A model generated the notes under the pieces. That model was not told the DNA's origin and ran no database searches. It worked only from the letters and a program-made list of their open reading frames with translations. Position numbers and translations under genes: made by a program. Positions 44,039 to 54,135 of a stretch of 64,000 nt of DNA are shown piece after piece. Each line of letters starts with the position of its first letter. Position 1 is the stretch's first letter. Location: NCBI RefSeq assembly GCF_020906515.1, contig NC_085855.1, forward strand, positions 1,550,001 to 1,614,000. Reading direction: 5' to 3'. This DNA comes from Vanrija pseudolonga. Taxonomy: Eukaryota; Basidiomycota; Tremellomycetes; Trichosporonales; Trichosporonaceae.

Positions 44039-45413
44039 ATGGGCGGCAGCATGGACGCCTACGTCCCGTACCATCTCCTCTCCGAGGCTGACGCAAGCTT
44101 CGTGAAGGAGTATCAACAAAGCCAGCGCCCACGCATAGGCTACATTGTAAGCTCCCACCAACCACAGCAGCTGACACCAGGTCGTGGCGCTGCGCAAAGC
44201 ACCCGACCATCCAGTGGTCGTAATGCCGGCAGATGACCGGTGCGAGCTGTGCGCAAGTGATCTCGACTTGCCGTGCGTTGTCGACCTGAGCGATGTCCTG
44301 GAAACCGACAAGCCGACCAAGAGCGTGAAGTGCGCGGCGTGCTCCTCGAATGCGGTGTCCAAGTGCCGCGTCGTGTCCCACATGACGCGGGAGGAGCTGC
44401 TTGCCCTCGCCGCAGCGGATAACAGTGCCGATATCGAGGCCGCTTGGGAGAAGATGCGTGACGCCAAGACGAGGCTTGGGATCGGGCAGTTCTACGAGTG
44501 GACCAGGGGCTTAAAGGGCAGAGCCGCGGCTGTCGGGGCAACGAGCAAGGGCAGCCCCGCTCCCCCTGTCCACTCTTCTGATGCGAGCCCAGGCGGCGAG
44601 TTAGCGTATCAGCCGGGAGGAAACGCGGCCAAGGGCTGGGCCACCAAGCCGCCGGAGTCGGGCCCCTCCAATCATGGGCGTTGTAACCCCTACGATGGCT
44701 CCAACGACTATGGCGAGCTTGACGACAAGGAAGACCCCGACCACGAAGACCGCAAGGTTCACTACGACGCGGACGACGAGGACGACTACAGCCCACCAAC
44801 TGCCTTGGCGCAGGCCGACCACCAAGGCTTCTCTGGACCTGTGACCGAAGAGCGCGCCCAAAGCCAGATCCTTCCCCTGACGCAGGTCGCCATCCTCTCC
44901 CTCGGCGAATCGTGCGACGACCCATGGTACCTCGTCGAGACAGCCGCGTCCATTGCACCAGGCTACCAGCTCTCCTTCGCACCGCACCGCGACGACCGTT
45001 TCCTACGCCCGCCGTACACGGTACCGATGTTCGAGCGTTCGACCTTCATCTCTGCCCAACTACTAGACCTGATGGCCAGCGCCCAGCGCGTGCCGAGGGG
45101 AGGAAGGCTCACGCTCCCCCACTACCTGTACCGTGCGCGCCTGCCGTGCTCGCCTTGCCATGCGCTCGACCCGGACACGGAGTGTTACATCCACGATCTG
45201 GTTATGGACCCCGGTAAGGAAGGGGAGGATAGACCCAGGTGTCTCCAGTGCATTGCTGGCGGGAAGCAGTGCGGTTGGGACAGGGTGTGGTGCAACGATG
45301 GGAAGAACGGCGCGGACACGCCGCCGCCTGATCCCATGGGCGTGGTGGTTGTGATGCGCTGGGACGACCGGTCGAATGTCGTGGACAAGAACGTTGGGAG
45401 GAGGATTCTGTAG
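44039..45413 (+). CDS. Cysteine-module protein D (both modules)
   Basis: Two exons (44039-44146, 44181-45413), 446 residues; with A, one of two full-length family members. A short N-terminal helix (FVKEYQQSQRPRIGYI) ends at the conserved phase-0 intron. The N-module reads PADDRCELC, LPCVV, CAAC (C-x2-C-x7-C-x18-C-x2-C-x7-C). A Glu/Asp/Gly-rich linker follows, then PWYLVETAAS, PPYTVPMFERSTF, the signature LPHYLYRARLPC and the C-module (C-x2-C-x8-C-x18-C-x2-C-x6-C-GW). The tail contains a short hydrophobic strand (MGVVVVMRWDD) also hinted at in A and B. No DNA-contact basic motif. Intracellular zinc protein is the best guess; function unknown. Confidence 0.75.
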
Positions 45414-45673
45414 TGCGAGGCGATGTGAGCAGGGGGCGCGGGCTGTAGATAGTCGTTGTTTGAACCTCGGCATGCAGGACATGGCACAACTATACCCTCT
45501 GAGCCGCGCGCTTCCGAATACACCGAGCACACAACGCGGCGCAAGGAAACCTCGCTCATCCCATTTTCATATGTATGACGTGTGTGTAGCGAAGCAGCAC
45601 ACGACAACATTGCCCCTCGCACCACACTGAGCTGGTAGTGCCATTGTCACAAGGCGCAGTCGCACCACAGACA

Positions 45674-46723
45674 ATGCCGCAACCGGTGGCGCATGGGCGA
45701 AAGTGGCAGATCGTCAAGACCGCGGACATTCTCGTCGCACCGGCGCCATCTGCCCCGCTGCAACCCATCAACATGGCAGTACAAAAACCGTCCCACAACA
45801 TCCTTCACAACCCACACACACCAACATGCGCGGTCGACTACCCGAGTCCCATGGGCGCGGGTACCACACCCCCCGAGCGTTCAACCACGACGACGTCGCC
45901 GACCTCGACCCAGCCCACCGCGCCTCCACGTCCCGCCGGAACCCCCTCCCGCCCCTGCCTGACCCCACAGGCGGCCTCACGCGCGGAGAGCACGCGTCCG
46001 CGCGCGAGCAATACCTCGACTCCCTCGGCCCGCTGGACTCGCGCCTGCCGCCCCTCGCGCCCGCGCCCACACATCCCCACGCCGCTGCCGAGCTTCAGTA
46101 GCGTGTTGGAACGTGCCGGCCTCGGACCGGACCGACGAGGAGAACCGGCGCGTAAGCGCGCGCGGCCTCCCTCCGAGGATATGGGCGGACCACTCGACGC
46201 CGTCACGACGTATGCCCCGCCGCATGCGCGCCGGCCGACGGTGATACGTAAGTTCACCACCGGCGGCGGGTGGGACCAGCCGCGGTACCTTTTCGAAGAC
46301 GCGACTGGCCGCCAGCCGCCGTACGCGCCGTTCTTGCACACGACCGTAAGCGACGCCGGGACGCTGCGGCCTCCACGCACGTCGCACCTGTTTGAGAGGG
46401 TTCAGAGCATCCCCTCTGACGTGCTCGTCCTGCTTGCCGAGTCGCAGCACCTCAAAAACCACGAGACGCAGGTCATGCTCCCGCCGTATCTCTACCGCTT
46501 GCGCGTGCCCTGCGATCAGTGCCGCGTCTTCGGCAAGGACGACTGCTTCTTCCACGACGTGCCGACGCAGCAAGGGCGTGTGGTGCGCGTCGGTGGGCAG
46601 TGCTTGCAGTGTATGGCGAGTGGACGGGAGTGTAGCCTGCCTGATGTACTGTGTGATAATGGGCAGGGCGAGTGCCAGCAACGTCCGAGCCCGTACGATG
46701 CGGTCACCGTGAGGCAAACGTGA
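45674..46723 (+). CDS. Cysteine-module protein E (C-module only; 5' end uncertain)
   Basis: Single-frame model of about 349 residues. The conserved part begins near 46249: WDQPRYLFEDATG, PPRTSHLFERVQS, the signature LPPYLYRLRVPC and the C-module (C-x2-C-x7-C-x18-C-x2-C-x6-C). Upstream, a second reading frame from an ATG at 45826 (MRGRLPESHGRGYHTP, running to 46101) has better codon character than the frame used here. The true first part may therefore lie in that frame and join by an intron I could not place, or the gene may have shifted frame. A basic stretch GEPARKRARPP could be a nuclear signal. Same strand as C and D, convergent with amidase 3. Confidence 0.55.
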   Translation: MPQPVAHGRKWQIVKTADILVAPAPSAPLQPINMAVQKPSHNILHNPHTPTCAVDYPSPMGAGTTPPERSTTTTSPTSTQPTAPPRPAGTPSRPCLTPQAASRAESTRPRASNTSTPSARWTRACRPSRPRPHIPTPLPSFSSVLERAGLGPDRRGEPARKRARPPSEDMGGPLDAVTTYAPPHARRPTVIRKFTTGGGWDQPRYLFEDATGRQPPYAPFLHTTVSDAGTLRPPRTSHLFERVQSIPSDVLVLLAESQHLKNHETQVMLPPYLYRLRVPCDQCRVFGKDDCFFHDVPTQQGRVVRVGGQCLQCMASGRECSLPDVLCDNGQGECQQRPSPYDAVTVRQT

Positions 46724-46809
46724 GCCTGGCCCAGATTAAGCTGTTAGTATTGTGAGAATGCAAGGCTTGGTTGCCAACCTCGCCATGTTCAAACTGCTTG
46801 CATGTATTC

Positions 46810-48592
46810 TTACTTCTGAACCACGTCCACGATCGTTCCCATGGCCGACAACGTCTCCTCCTCGAGACCGAGGAACCCAATGACCTGGAGACAGATTGGC
46901 GCGTCGACCGACACCTCGGCGTCATAGTTGTCGTACACGAACGTTTCGGAGTCATTTCGGGGTGCGTACGACCCGTCCTCGGCGTCGAGGGCGGGGTCGA
47001 CGGACAAGCCAGTGGGGAACACGCCAGCAGGGTAATTCGTCAAGTTCCAGTACGACGTGTACTGCCATCAGCAATGCCGTATTCGGCGCACTCACGTTCC
47101 AGTACTTTGCTGTGCCGTGCTCCGGCGCCGGCGTGGGCCCAACGGGCGAGAGCACGACGTCGACCCCCGCCTGGTGCCAGTACACGCCGAAGTCGTACCG
47201 GAAGTAGTCGCGCTGCGCGGCCAGCGCAGTGAGCTCGGCCCACGTGCGTTCCTTGTTGCCTGCCTGCGAGATGATCCACTCGGTGAGGGGGCGCATCGGC
47301 TCGCCAGAGTTGGCGAGGTGCCGGCGCACCATGGCGCCATTCTCGGGCCAGTAGAGCTTGCTCTGGGATATGTCAGCGGGTGTCACGTCGCGGCACTGGT
47401 CACCCACAATGAGGCTCCAGTTCTCGGCCGACTTGAACGGCGTGAACTCGACCACGTCGTGCCCGGCCGCCTTGAGCTTGGCCACCGCGACGTCGAGTGC
47501 GCGTCGCACGGGAGCGACGGGACGCACGACTCCGTCGTCGTACAGAACACCGATGCGCAGCTTGGCTTTGCGCTCGACCTCGCGCCAGGGCTTGACTTCG
47601 ACGCTGGGGGTGTTAGAGTTGTGCCGTACGGTTGGCGCCCGCCAACTCACCCAGGCTCGCGGAGCCACGGCTGCGCCGCGGCAAAGACGCGCATGTACAG
47701 CTCCATGTCGCGCACGCTGCGACCCATGGGCGCGTGCGTGCCCAGGATGCCCTCGTAGCCCTTCGGGCCGATGGGATACACCATGCCCATGTTGGGCAGG
47801 CGGCCGACGCTGGGCTTGAACGAGTAGATCCCGCAGTTGGCTGCTGGCTGGCGCGGGTCAGCTTCGACCACCACCACGACATACCGAGCGCACACTGCCG
47901 CCGATATCCGCGCCGACGCCGAGCGGGCTGGCCCTAAACCCGATAATCGCGCCCTCGCCGCCGCTGCTCCCGCCCGACGAGAGCGCCGTGTTGAACGGGC
48001 AGCTCGTGAGGCCGAGGTAGCTGTCCGTCTCGAGGTGCATCAGGCTCTGGGGGTTGGTCGTCTTGCAGTAGAACACTGCGCCGGCGTCGCGCAGGATACG
48101 GACGAGGTGCGCGTCCTCCTCGGCGACCATCTTGCCGACAAAGCTGAGGAAGCCGGAGGGCGAGTCGTGCCCCTTGACGTCGATATGGTCCTTGATGCTG
48201 ACGGGCACGCCGTGGAACGCGCCGTGGTTGCGCCCCGCAGCGAGCTCAGCGTCGAGGAAGGCCGCGCGCTCGAGTGCCTCAGCCGCGAACAGCTCCACGA
48301 GGCAGTTGGTCGCCTGCTGCGCGAGCGCCGCGGCCTTGATGTACGCGGCGGTGGCCTGCACCGAGGTGACCGTGCCGCTGGCAATCTGGCCCGCGAGCCC
48401 CGTCGCGTCGAGGTTGACGATCGCGAGCTCGCCCGCTGAGAGCAGCCCGGACGACTCGAGGATGCCGCTCGGGTTCTTGGGCAGTTTGAACGACTTGGGC
48501 AGAAGATACTCTGGCGGAATGGTCGCGTCGCGCGCGGCGATGGCGGAGGCGATCGCCTCGGAGGCAGGGCGGGGAACTTGGACTGGCGACAT
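46810..48592 (-). CDS. Acetamidase-type amidase 3
   Basis: Amidase signature enzyme, 539 residues from five exons (48592-47885, 47847-47651, 47603-47408, 47362-47096, 47061-46810). The triad is Lys134 (PVSIKDH), Ser209 (GGSSGGEGAI) and Ser233 (ADIGGSVR). It has no intron at KTTNPQ, unlike amidases 1 and 2, and differs from them at TVTSVQATAAYIKAAA, so it is the outlier of the three. The C-terminal half (PVGPTPAPEHGTAKYWN, YPAGVFPTGL) is well kept. Cytosolic; releases ammonia from an amide. Exact GGCTAACGGG about 370 bp upstream. It sits apart from the mirrored cluster among cysteine-module genes. Confidence 0.9.
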
Positions 48593-49640
48593 TGTTGGTG
48601 GTGGGTGGTAGGGCGCATCATGAGCACCAGATCCATGCTTATGAAGAGGGAGCTCGTCGCGAGGTTACTGGCCCCAAGCTGGTCGGTTGCATGACTGCAG
48701 CTGCGACTGTGGCACGCGCGGTGGCCCACACCTCCTAGTCATCGTGTACCTCGCGGCTATCTCTTGAGGAGATACGGCAACCGAGTCTCCGAGCGGATGC
48801 CGAGCGGGTGAATCGATTCTTCGTCTAGCCCGACAATTGTCTCGATGCGGTGTTGGGCCGCTGGTCTGTGATGCACGCACACATGCGTCCCCCATAGAGT
48901 GGTTAGTCGCCCCCACAGCTTGTGCGTTATCTGGCCAGGTGACGGACGGAGGGAGGGTATCGGCTAACGGGTGTGGGATTGAGTTTGGGCCTTATGCCAC
49001 CTGCACTCGACAGCTCGTGACTCCTGCAGCAGGCAGAGAGTACGACAGACGGGTACCGTACCGGGGAATGCTGTCTGTCAGCTGCTACATATAGACGATC
49101 AATTGACGACGAGGTGCCGCCGGGTGGAGGTGGTCGAGGTTGACGCGAGGGTGGTTGCCCGGATGAACAGTGGGTAAACTCGTCCCGCGAACCACCTCAC
49201 GTGCTCAAGTCGCGCTCTTCTTGCGTTCCCTCCTCCCTCAACTCACTCACCAACAACGACGAGCACTTCTGGGTAAGCCCGCTCGCGTCGCCACCATGGT
49301 CCTCCAAAAGGAAGGCCATGACGTCAGCGACCCCGCTGTCCTCCTCGGCGACAATCGCCATGCACTGATGCACTGATCTGCATCCAGATGTGCACCGATA
49401 CCCAGGAGGTAAGAGGCATGTCGACCGCACCGTGTTGATCTGGTCCCCCTGTAGATCCTCACGCCCTCCGAGCGCTTCAGATGCGTTTTGCACTCCATAC
49501 CCCCTTCACATCCATCATCCTTTGACCTCGACGAGGTGACGGTCACCTCGTGCGATCGATGGTCACCGAGGCCGCGCCGTGCTGGGGTACTTAACAATGC
49601 CACTGACTTGTGCAACCTCACTCAGCAGAGACTGACCACA
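48593..49640. promoter_or_regulatory. Divergent gap between amidase 3 and Cys-module gene F
   Basis: No gene. Contains the cluster 10-mer at 48962-48971. Confidence 0.45.
48962..48971 (+). promoter_or_regulatory. GGCTAACGGG motif upstream of amidase 3
   Basis: Exact copy of the 10-mer seen upstream of amidase 1 and regulator 4, here in the context TATCGGCTAACGGGTG. Confidence 0.35.
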
Positions 49641-50371
49641 ATGACGCCCGTCAGGCTCCCCTACGATGCCGAGGACGGACCCAGCCCGGTGAAGAAGCGG
49701 CGCATCGACCCGGCAAGTCCCAACCCTCCAGCCAGTCCCAACCCTCCAGCGAAGCCGAAGCCTCGTACCCCCGTCCGCAAGCCTAAGCCCAGTACCCCCA
49801 AGACGCCGAGGACGCAGGAGCCTGCTCAGACCCCCGCGCCGCCGTCGGCCGTTGACACGCACGGCTCAAACACTTCCGCCGCCTGGACGCGGCGCCACCA
49901 GAATCGCTCGCTCTCCCTGCTGTACCGCCTCGTGAGTGTTCGCATGTCCAAACTAACCAACGCCACGCGCAGCATCTAGCCACCGCCTTGGACAACCATT
50001 GGGCCGTCGTCGACCCGCCCGCCCTCGGCTGCGTCCGCTGCAAACACCACCTCAGGCTCCCGTGTGTCATCCATATCCGCCAGTTTGACGGCCAGGAGGC
50101 CACATGCGTCGCGTGTGACGAAGAAAACGCCTACTGCTCGATCGCGGCGAGCCCTGCCAGGGACCAGAACACGCTCGAGCACGAACTCCGCCGTGTACCT
50201 GCGAGCGTGTACGAGCGTATCCGTGCGCGTGCGTCCGACGCCATTGATGCGGCGGCCATCCAGTGGTGCTTCGACGAAGGGGTGTTCATCCCGCCCCGGT
50301 TTCCTTGGATGCATATCCACAGTAGGCTCGGCGCTGCTTTGGGTGCCGTCACTTCTGAACCAGGAAACTGA
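49641..50371 (+). CDS. Cysteine-module protein F (N-module only)
   Basis: Two exons (49641-49931, 49973-50371), 229 residues. The N-terminus is a Pro/Lys/Ser-rich disordered tail with duplicated SPNPPA units and a basic patch (VKKRRID). A helix ending SLLYRL meets the conserved phase-0 intron, then the N-module: CVRC, LPCVI, CVAC (C-x2-C-x7-C-x13-C-x2-C-x6-C). A helical region follows to the end; no C-module. The next gene downstream on the same strand, 341 bp away, is a C-module-only member. Together they carry the two halves of proteins A and D. Confidence 0.68.
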
Positions 50372-50712
50372 GCATTAGTGGCAGCTTGAGGTCGTCCACC
50401 TCATCGCTTGGCAAGTCATTGCGATATTGTATAGTCATTGTCTCCATGGATATGCAGGTCATCATCCTCTCTGCCCCGTGACGTCCGTGACTTGCCTTCT
50501 CTCCTCGGTGAGAGCATATGTGTGCGAGAACCTAACCATGGCACCTCGACCAGCCCTTGTTCCCCAGGCATTCACCCCCTTCACCTCCTCGCAACCAATG
50601 TTGCAGATCAGTGTCTTGCTGTGCACCCTCGCCCTCGATCCGACATGCAGCACATCAAGCAAGCACATAAATACACAGGCCCGTCAGAAACCTCCCTCAC
50701 TCACCATCCGCA
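50372..50712. other. Gap between Cys-module genes F and G
   Basis: 341 bp with no coding sign. It ends in a CA/CT-rich leader before the ATG of G (ACCATCCGCAATG), so G appears to have its own promoter. Confidence 0.45.
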
Positions 50713-51381
50713 ATGAACCACCACGACCCTCCCGACACCACGCCATGGCTGCGGCGCCGTAACCCCTCGCCGTCAGCAACCAGACCCTCTCCACCCGGCA
50801 CGCTGAGCCCCGTTCCCAACCCACCGCCAGCCCACTTACCCCTCCGACCACACCCCCCACCGCCACCCGACGCGCACCAGCACGGCTGGGGTCCTCGCGC
50901 GCCCATCCCGCCTCGCCAGCAGCAGCCGATCCCGGAGTACACGCTCTCCGCGCACGCGGACGTCACGGCCTTCCTCCTCGGCATGCCGGGGACCGATGCG
51001 CCATGGTACTTGGTCCAGGCGAGCCGCTACACGCCCAAGGTGCGCTGGAGCACAGCCGACGTGCCACACAGCGTACCGCTGCTGCTTGACCGGGTGACGT
51101 TCGTCACTGCCGAGGTGGTCGAGCTCTTCGCGTGCATCCACGCCCTCCGGCCCGAGCAGTCCGTCGTCACCCTCCCGCCGTATCTGTACCGCTCGCGCTC
51201 CCCGTGCCACGCCTGCGGCGTTACCGGGCGCACTTGCTATGTCCGTTATGCCGCCGGAAGGTTCTCCTGTGTCTGGTGTGAGGGATGCGGGGTGGGGTGT
51301 GACCCCGTACTCTGGGCCGGCTGGGGGCAGTGGGTGCCCGTGGTGTGGACGTGGGCATGCAGGGCATGCTTCGAATTGTGA
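50713..51381 (+). CDS. Cysteine-module protein G (C-module only)
   Basis: Single exon, 222 residues. The first 75 residues are Pro/His-rich and disordered. Then PWYLVQASRY, SVPLLLDRVTF, the signature LPPYLYRSRSPC and a compact C-module (C-x2-C-x6-C-x10-C-x2-C-x6-C, with an extra Cys in the last loop). A Trp-rich tail (WAGWGQWVPVVWTW) and two further Cys close the protein. The middle loop is the shortest of the C-modules. Unknown function; pairs by position with gene F. Confidence 0.68.
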   Translation: MNHHDPPDTTPWLRRRNPSPSATRPSPPGTLSPVPNPPPAHLPLRPHPPPPPDAHQHGWGPRAPIPPRQQQPIPEYTLSAHADVTAFLLGMPGTDAPWYLVQASRYTPKVRWSTADVPHSVPLLLDRVTFVTAEVVELFACIHALRPEQSVVTLPPYLYRSRSPCHACGVTGRTCYVRYAAGRFSCVWCEGCGVGCDPVLWAGWGQWVPVVWTWACRACFEL

Positions 51382-52212
51382 ACAGCTTGTTAGAATCAGA
51401 GGTTTCGGCGCGGCAGATTCATTGTTGGTCGCGGTGCGAGGCCCCTGGGCGTTTGTAAGGCATCCCCGACGCACCGACGCGTCGCAATTCTCGCCAACCA
51501 CGACGCACTCGTCGTCGTTGCCGTCGTCTAGCCGTCCTTTACGAGCGTGACAACCACATGGTATTGTTGCCCGCCTGCTTGACCAAGATCCGATGACTGT
51601 TGCAAGTTTCGGCGGTATGGTGTGAAGGAGAGACAAACAAACAAACAGCAGCATTCAGGTAGGACAAGTGGGCGGAGGGGGGTTACGATCGACACCACAA
51701 CCGCCGCGCCCCCTTTTGAGTCATTCCGCAACACTCCCCTCGACGCGGCTCGACGCGCGCCGCAGTCGTCGACGCGTCCGACATGACGCCGCGACGTGAG
51801 GAGATACCGCGGCCCAGCCAGTGCCCACGTAGCCGCGGCAATCGACGCGCTCCCAACCGACTGCTGCGGGGTGTCGTAACGACCACCGACGCGTCAGTTG
51901 GGATCTGCAGACCGAGCAAATCCCGGTCGCTTCTTTTAGCAGCATCACGTCCAGCGGGCTGCCAGGCCTAACGTCACGCCTTTGCTCCGTGCTATGCATG
52001 TTTGTTACACAACGAGCGGCGCATCTGTTGCGCTCGCTCCGGCGTTCCAGTGCTGGCTCCGAGCTCGGAGCCTGCTCGGCGGTGCCTGCCGCGAAGGTCG
52101 TCGGATGTGACCGACGCCGCTGACTCCGGTCCGACTCGACCTCTGTCCCCACCCCAAACGTCATACGCGACCCTCCGCCCCTTCCACCCACACCCCAACC
52201 GACGTGCACACC
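51382..52212. other. Gap upstream of amidase 4
   Basis: No gene seen; promoter and leader of amidase 4 are presumed at the right end. No copy of the GGyTAACGGG motif was noticed. Confidence 0.45.
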
Positions 52213-54135
52213 ATGTCCGCAGCCGTGCGCCCCGACAGCGTGAGCGCGAACAACCCCGTCACGAGTACGAGCGTGCGCGCGACGCTCGCGCCGCTCGGGC
52301 TGGCGCTGGATCTGTCCGAGGAGGAGGACTACACCGGCTTCCTCGCCGGCGGGTGGGAGGAGTGGAACAAGGTGCTCGCGATGGACGACTATGTACCGCT
52401 CGTCGACGAGGCGCGGTTCCCCCGCACCGACGTGCACCGCCCCAGCGCGGAGGACAACCCGCACAATGCATGGGCTTGGAAGGCGCGCATCGAGGACACC
52501 GAAGCCCGCGGCGGGCTCTTGAAGGGCAAGACGGTCGCGCTCAAGGTGAGTAGGGGCAGGCTGCACATCGCCGATTTGGGGCGGCGCCGTTTGGGGTGCT
52601 GGTGTCGCCGACACGCTCGACCGGAGCGGTTAGCCCATGACAGCAGCAGCTCCGAGACGCCGCAGGTCCGACCGAGCCCGCTGCTGTGCGCGACGACGAC
52701 CTAAACCTAACTCTCTGCGCAGGACAACATCGGCGTCAAGGGCGTCCCGTGTCTCCTAGGGACGGACTACATCCAGGACTGGGTGCCCGGCGTCGACGCG
52801 ACGGTCGTGACGCGTATCCTCGAGGCGGGGGGCACTGTGCTCGGCAAGGCGGTGTGCGAGAACCTGAGTTTGTGGGGCACTTCTGGCTCGTCGGCCACCG
52901 GGCCCATGGACAACGTGTATGCGGCCGGCTACTCGGCGGGTGGTAGCAGCTCCGGCACGGCGGTGCTCGTTGCTCGCGGGGTAGTCGACCTCGGCGTGGG
53001 CGGGGACCAGGGCGGCTCGATCCGAATGCCGGCCGCGAAGAACGGCATCGTCGGCCTCAAGCCCACGTGGGGGCTCGTGCCGTACACCGGCGTCGCGAGC
53101 CTCGAGGCCACGCTCGACAACGCCGGGCCCATGACGAGGGTGCGTGCTGCAGCAGCAGCAGAACAAGCTGACTCTCCCCAGACGGTACTGGACAACGCGC
53201 TGCTTCTCCAGGTGATCGCGGGCGCCGATGGCATTGATGACAGGCAGCAGGCGGGCTGTCCGTTCCCGGCCGACGTGCCCGACTACCCAGCCATCGCGCG
53301 CACCGGCATCAAGGGCCTGCGCGTCGGGCTCCTGGTAGAGGGGTTCAACCACCCCGGAGGGCATGACCCGCGCGTGAGTGCGCTCGTGAAGCGCGCGGCG
53401 GAGCAGCTGCTCTCCCTGGGCGCAGCGAGCGTCGCCGACGTCTCGGTGCCAATGCACCTCGACGCCAACATCCTCTGGGGCACGATCGGCAGGCTGGGGG
53501 GTGCATCCGCGCTCAGGGGACACAATGGCGGCCGGCGCGGCCTCGCGCTCAACGACCTCGCCGACAAGATGGCGCCCGTGCGCCAGGAAGCGTTTGGGCA
53601 CCTCTTCCCGTCGACGAAGAACTCGTTCATCAACGCCCTGTGGGCGGGCGAGCACATGCCCGCCAGCTTGGTTGGCAAGGCGACCAACCTTGTGCGCAAG
53701 CTCAAGGACGAGTACGTCGCCGCGCTGGGCGATGTCGACGTGCTGCTCATGCCGACGATTCCGTTCCTCCCCAAGCCTATGGTCGTCGCGACTTCGACGC
53801 CGGCGCAGCTCATGGCCAACGCGTCGGGCTACACGCGCAACACGAGTGCCTTTGTGAGTTAGGTGGGCTTGGACGCGAACTCGGCCGCCCGCGCGCCGGT
53901 GACACACACCTTGGAAGGAAACGAGGCGAGGCCACCCACTGACTGATGCCCGTCACAGAACCTCACGGGCCTCCCGGCACTCACGATTCCCGTCGGCTTT
54001 GTGCCGTCCGACGACGACGCGCGCATCTCCCTGCCTGTGGGGATGCAGATCGTGGGCAAGCCGTACGATGAAGCGCTGCTCTATCGCGTCGGGTATGCGT
54101 GGGAGCAGGCGTTTGACTGGAAGTCGTTTACATGA
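52213..54135 (+). CDS. Amidase 4, nitrile-pathway type (bacterial-like subfamily)
   Basis: Amidase signature enzyme of a different branch from amidases 1-3. Four exons (52213-52545, 52723-53139, 53182-53853, 53959-54135), 532 residues. The triad is Lys111 (VALKDN), Ser186 (AGGSSSGTAVLV) and Ser210 (GGDQGGSIR), with the 75/24 spacing of Rhodococcus nitrile-pathway amidase. The GGDQGGSIRMPA and KPTWGLVPYTG blocks are typical of that branch, which hydrolyses aliphatic and aromatic amides. No signal peptide; cytosolic. Introns 1 and 4 are longer (177 and 105 bp) than in the other amidases. Its presence suggests broad amide use; physically outside the mirrored cluster. Confidence 0.88.
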
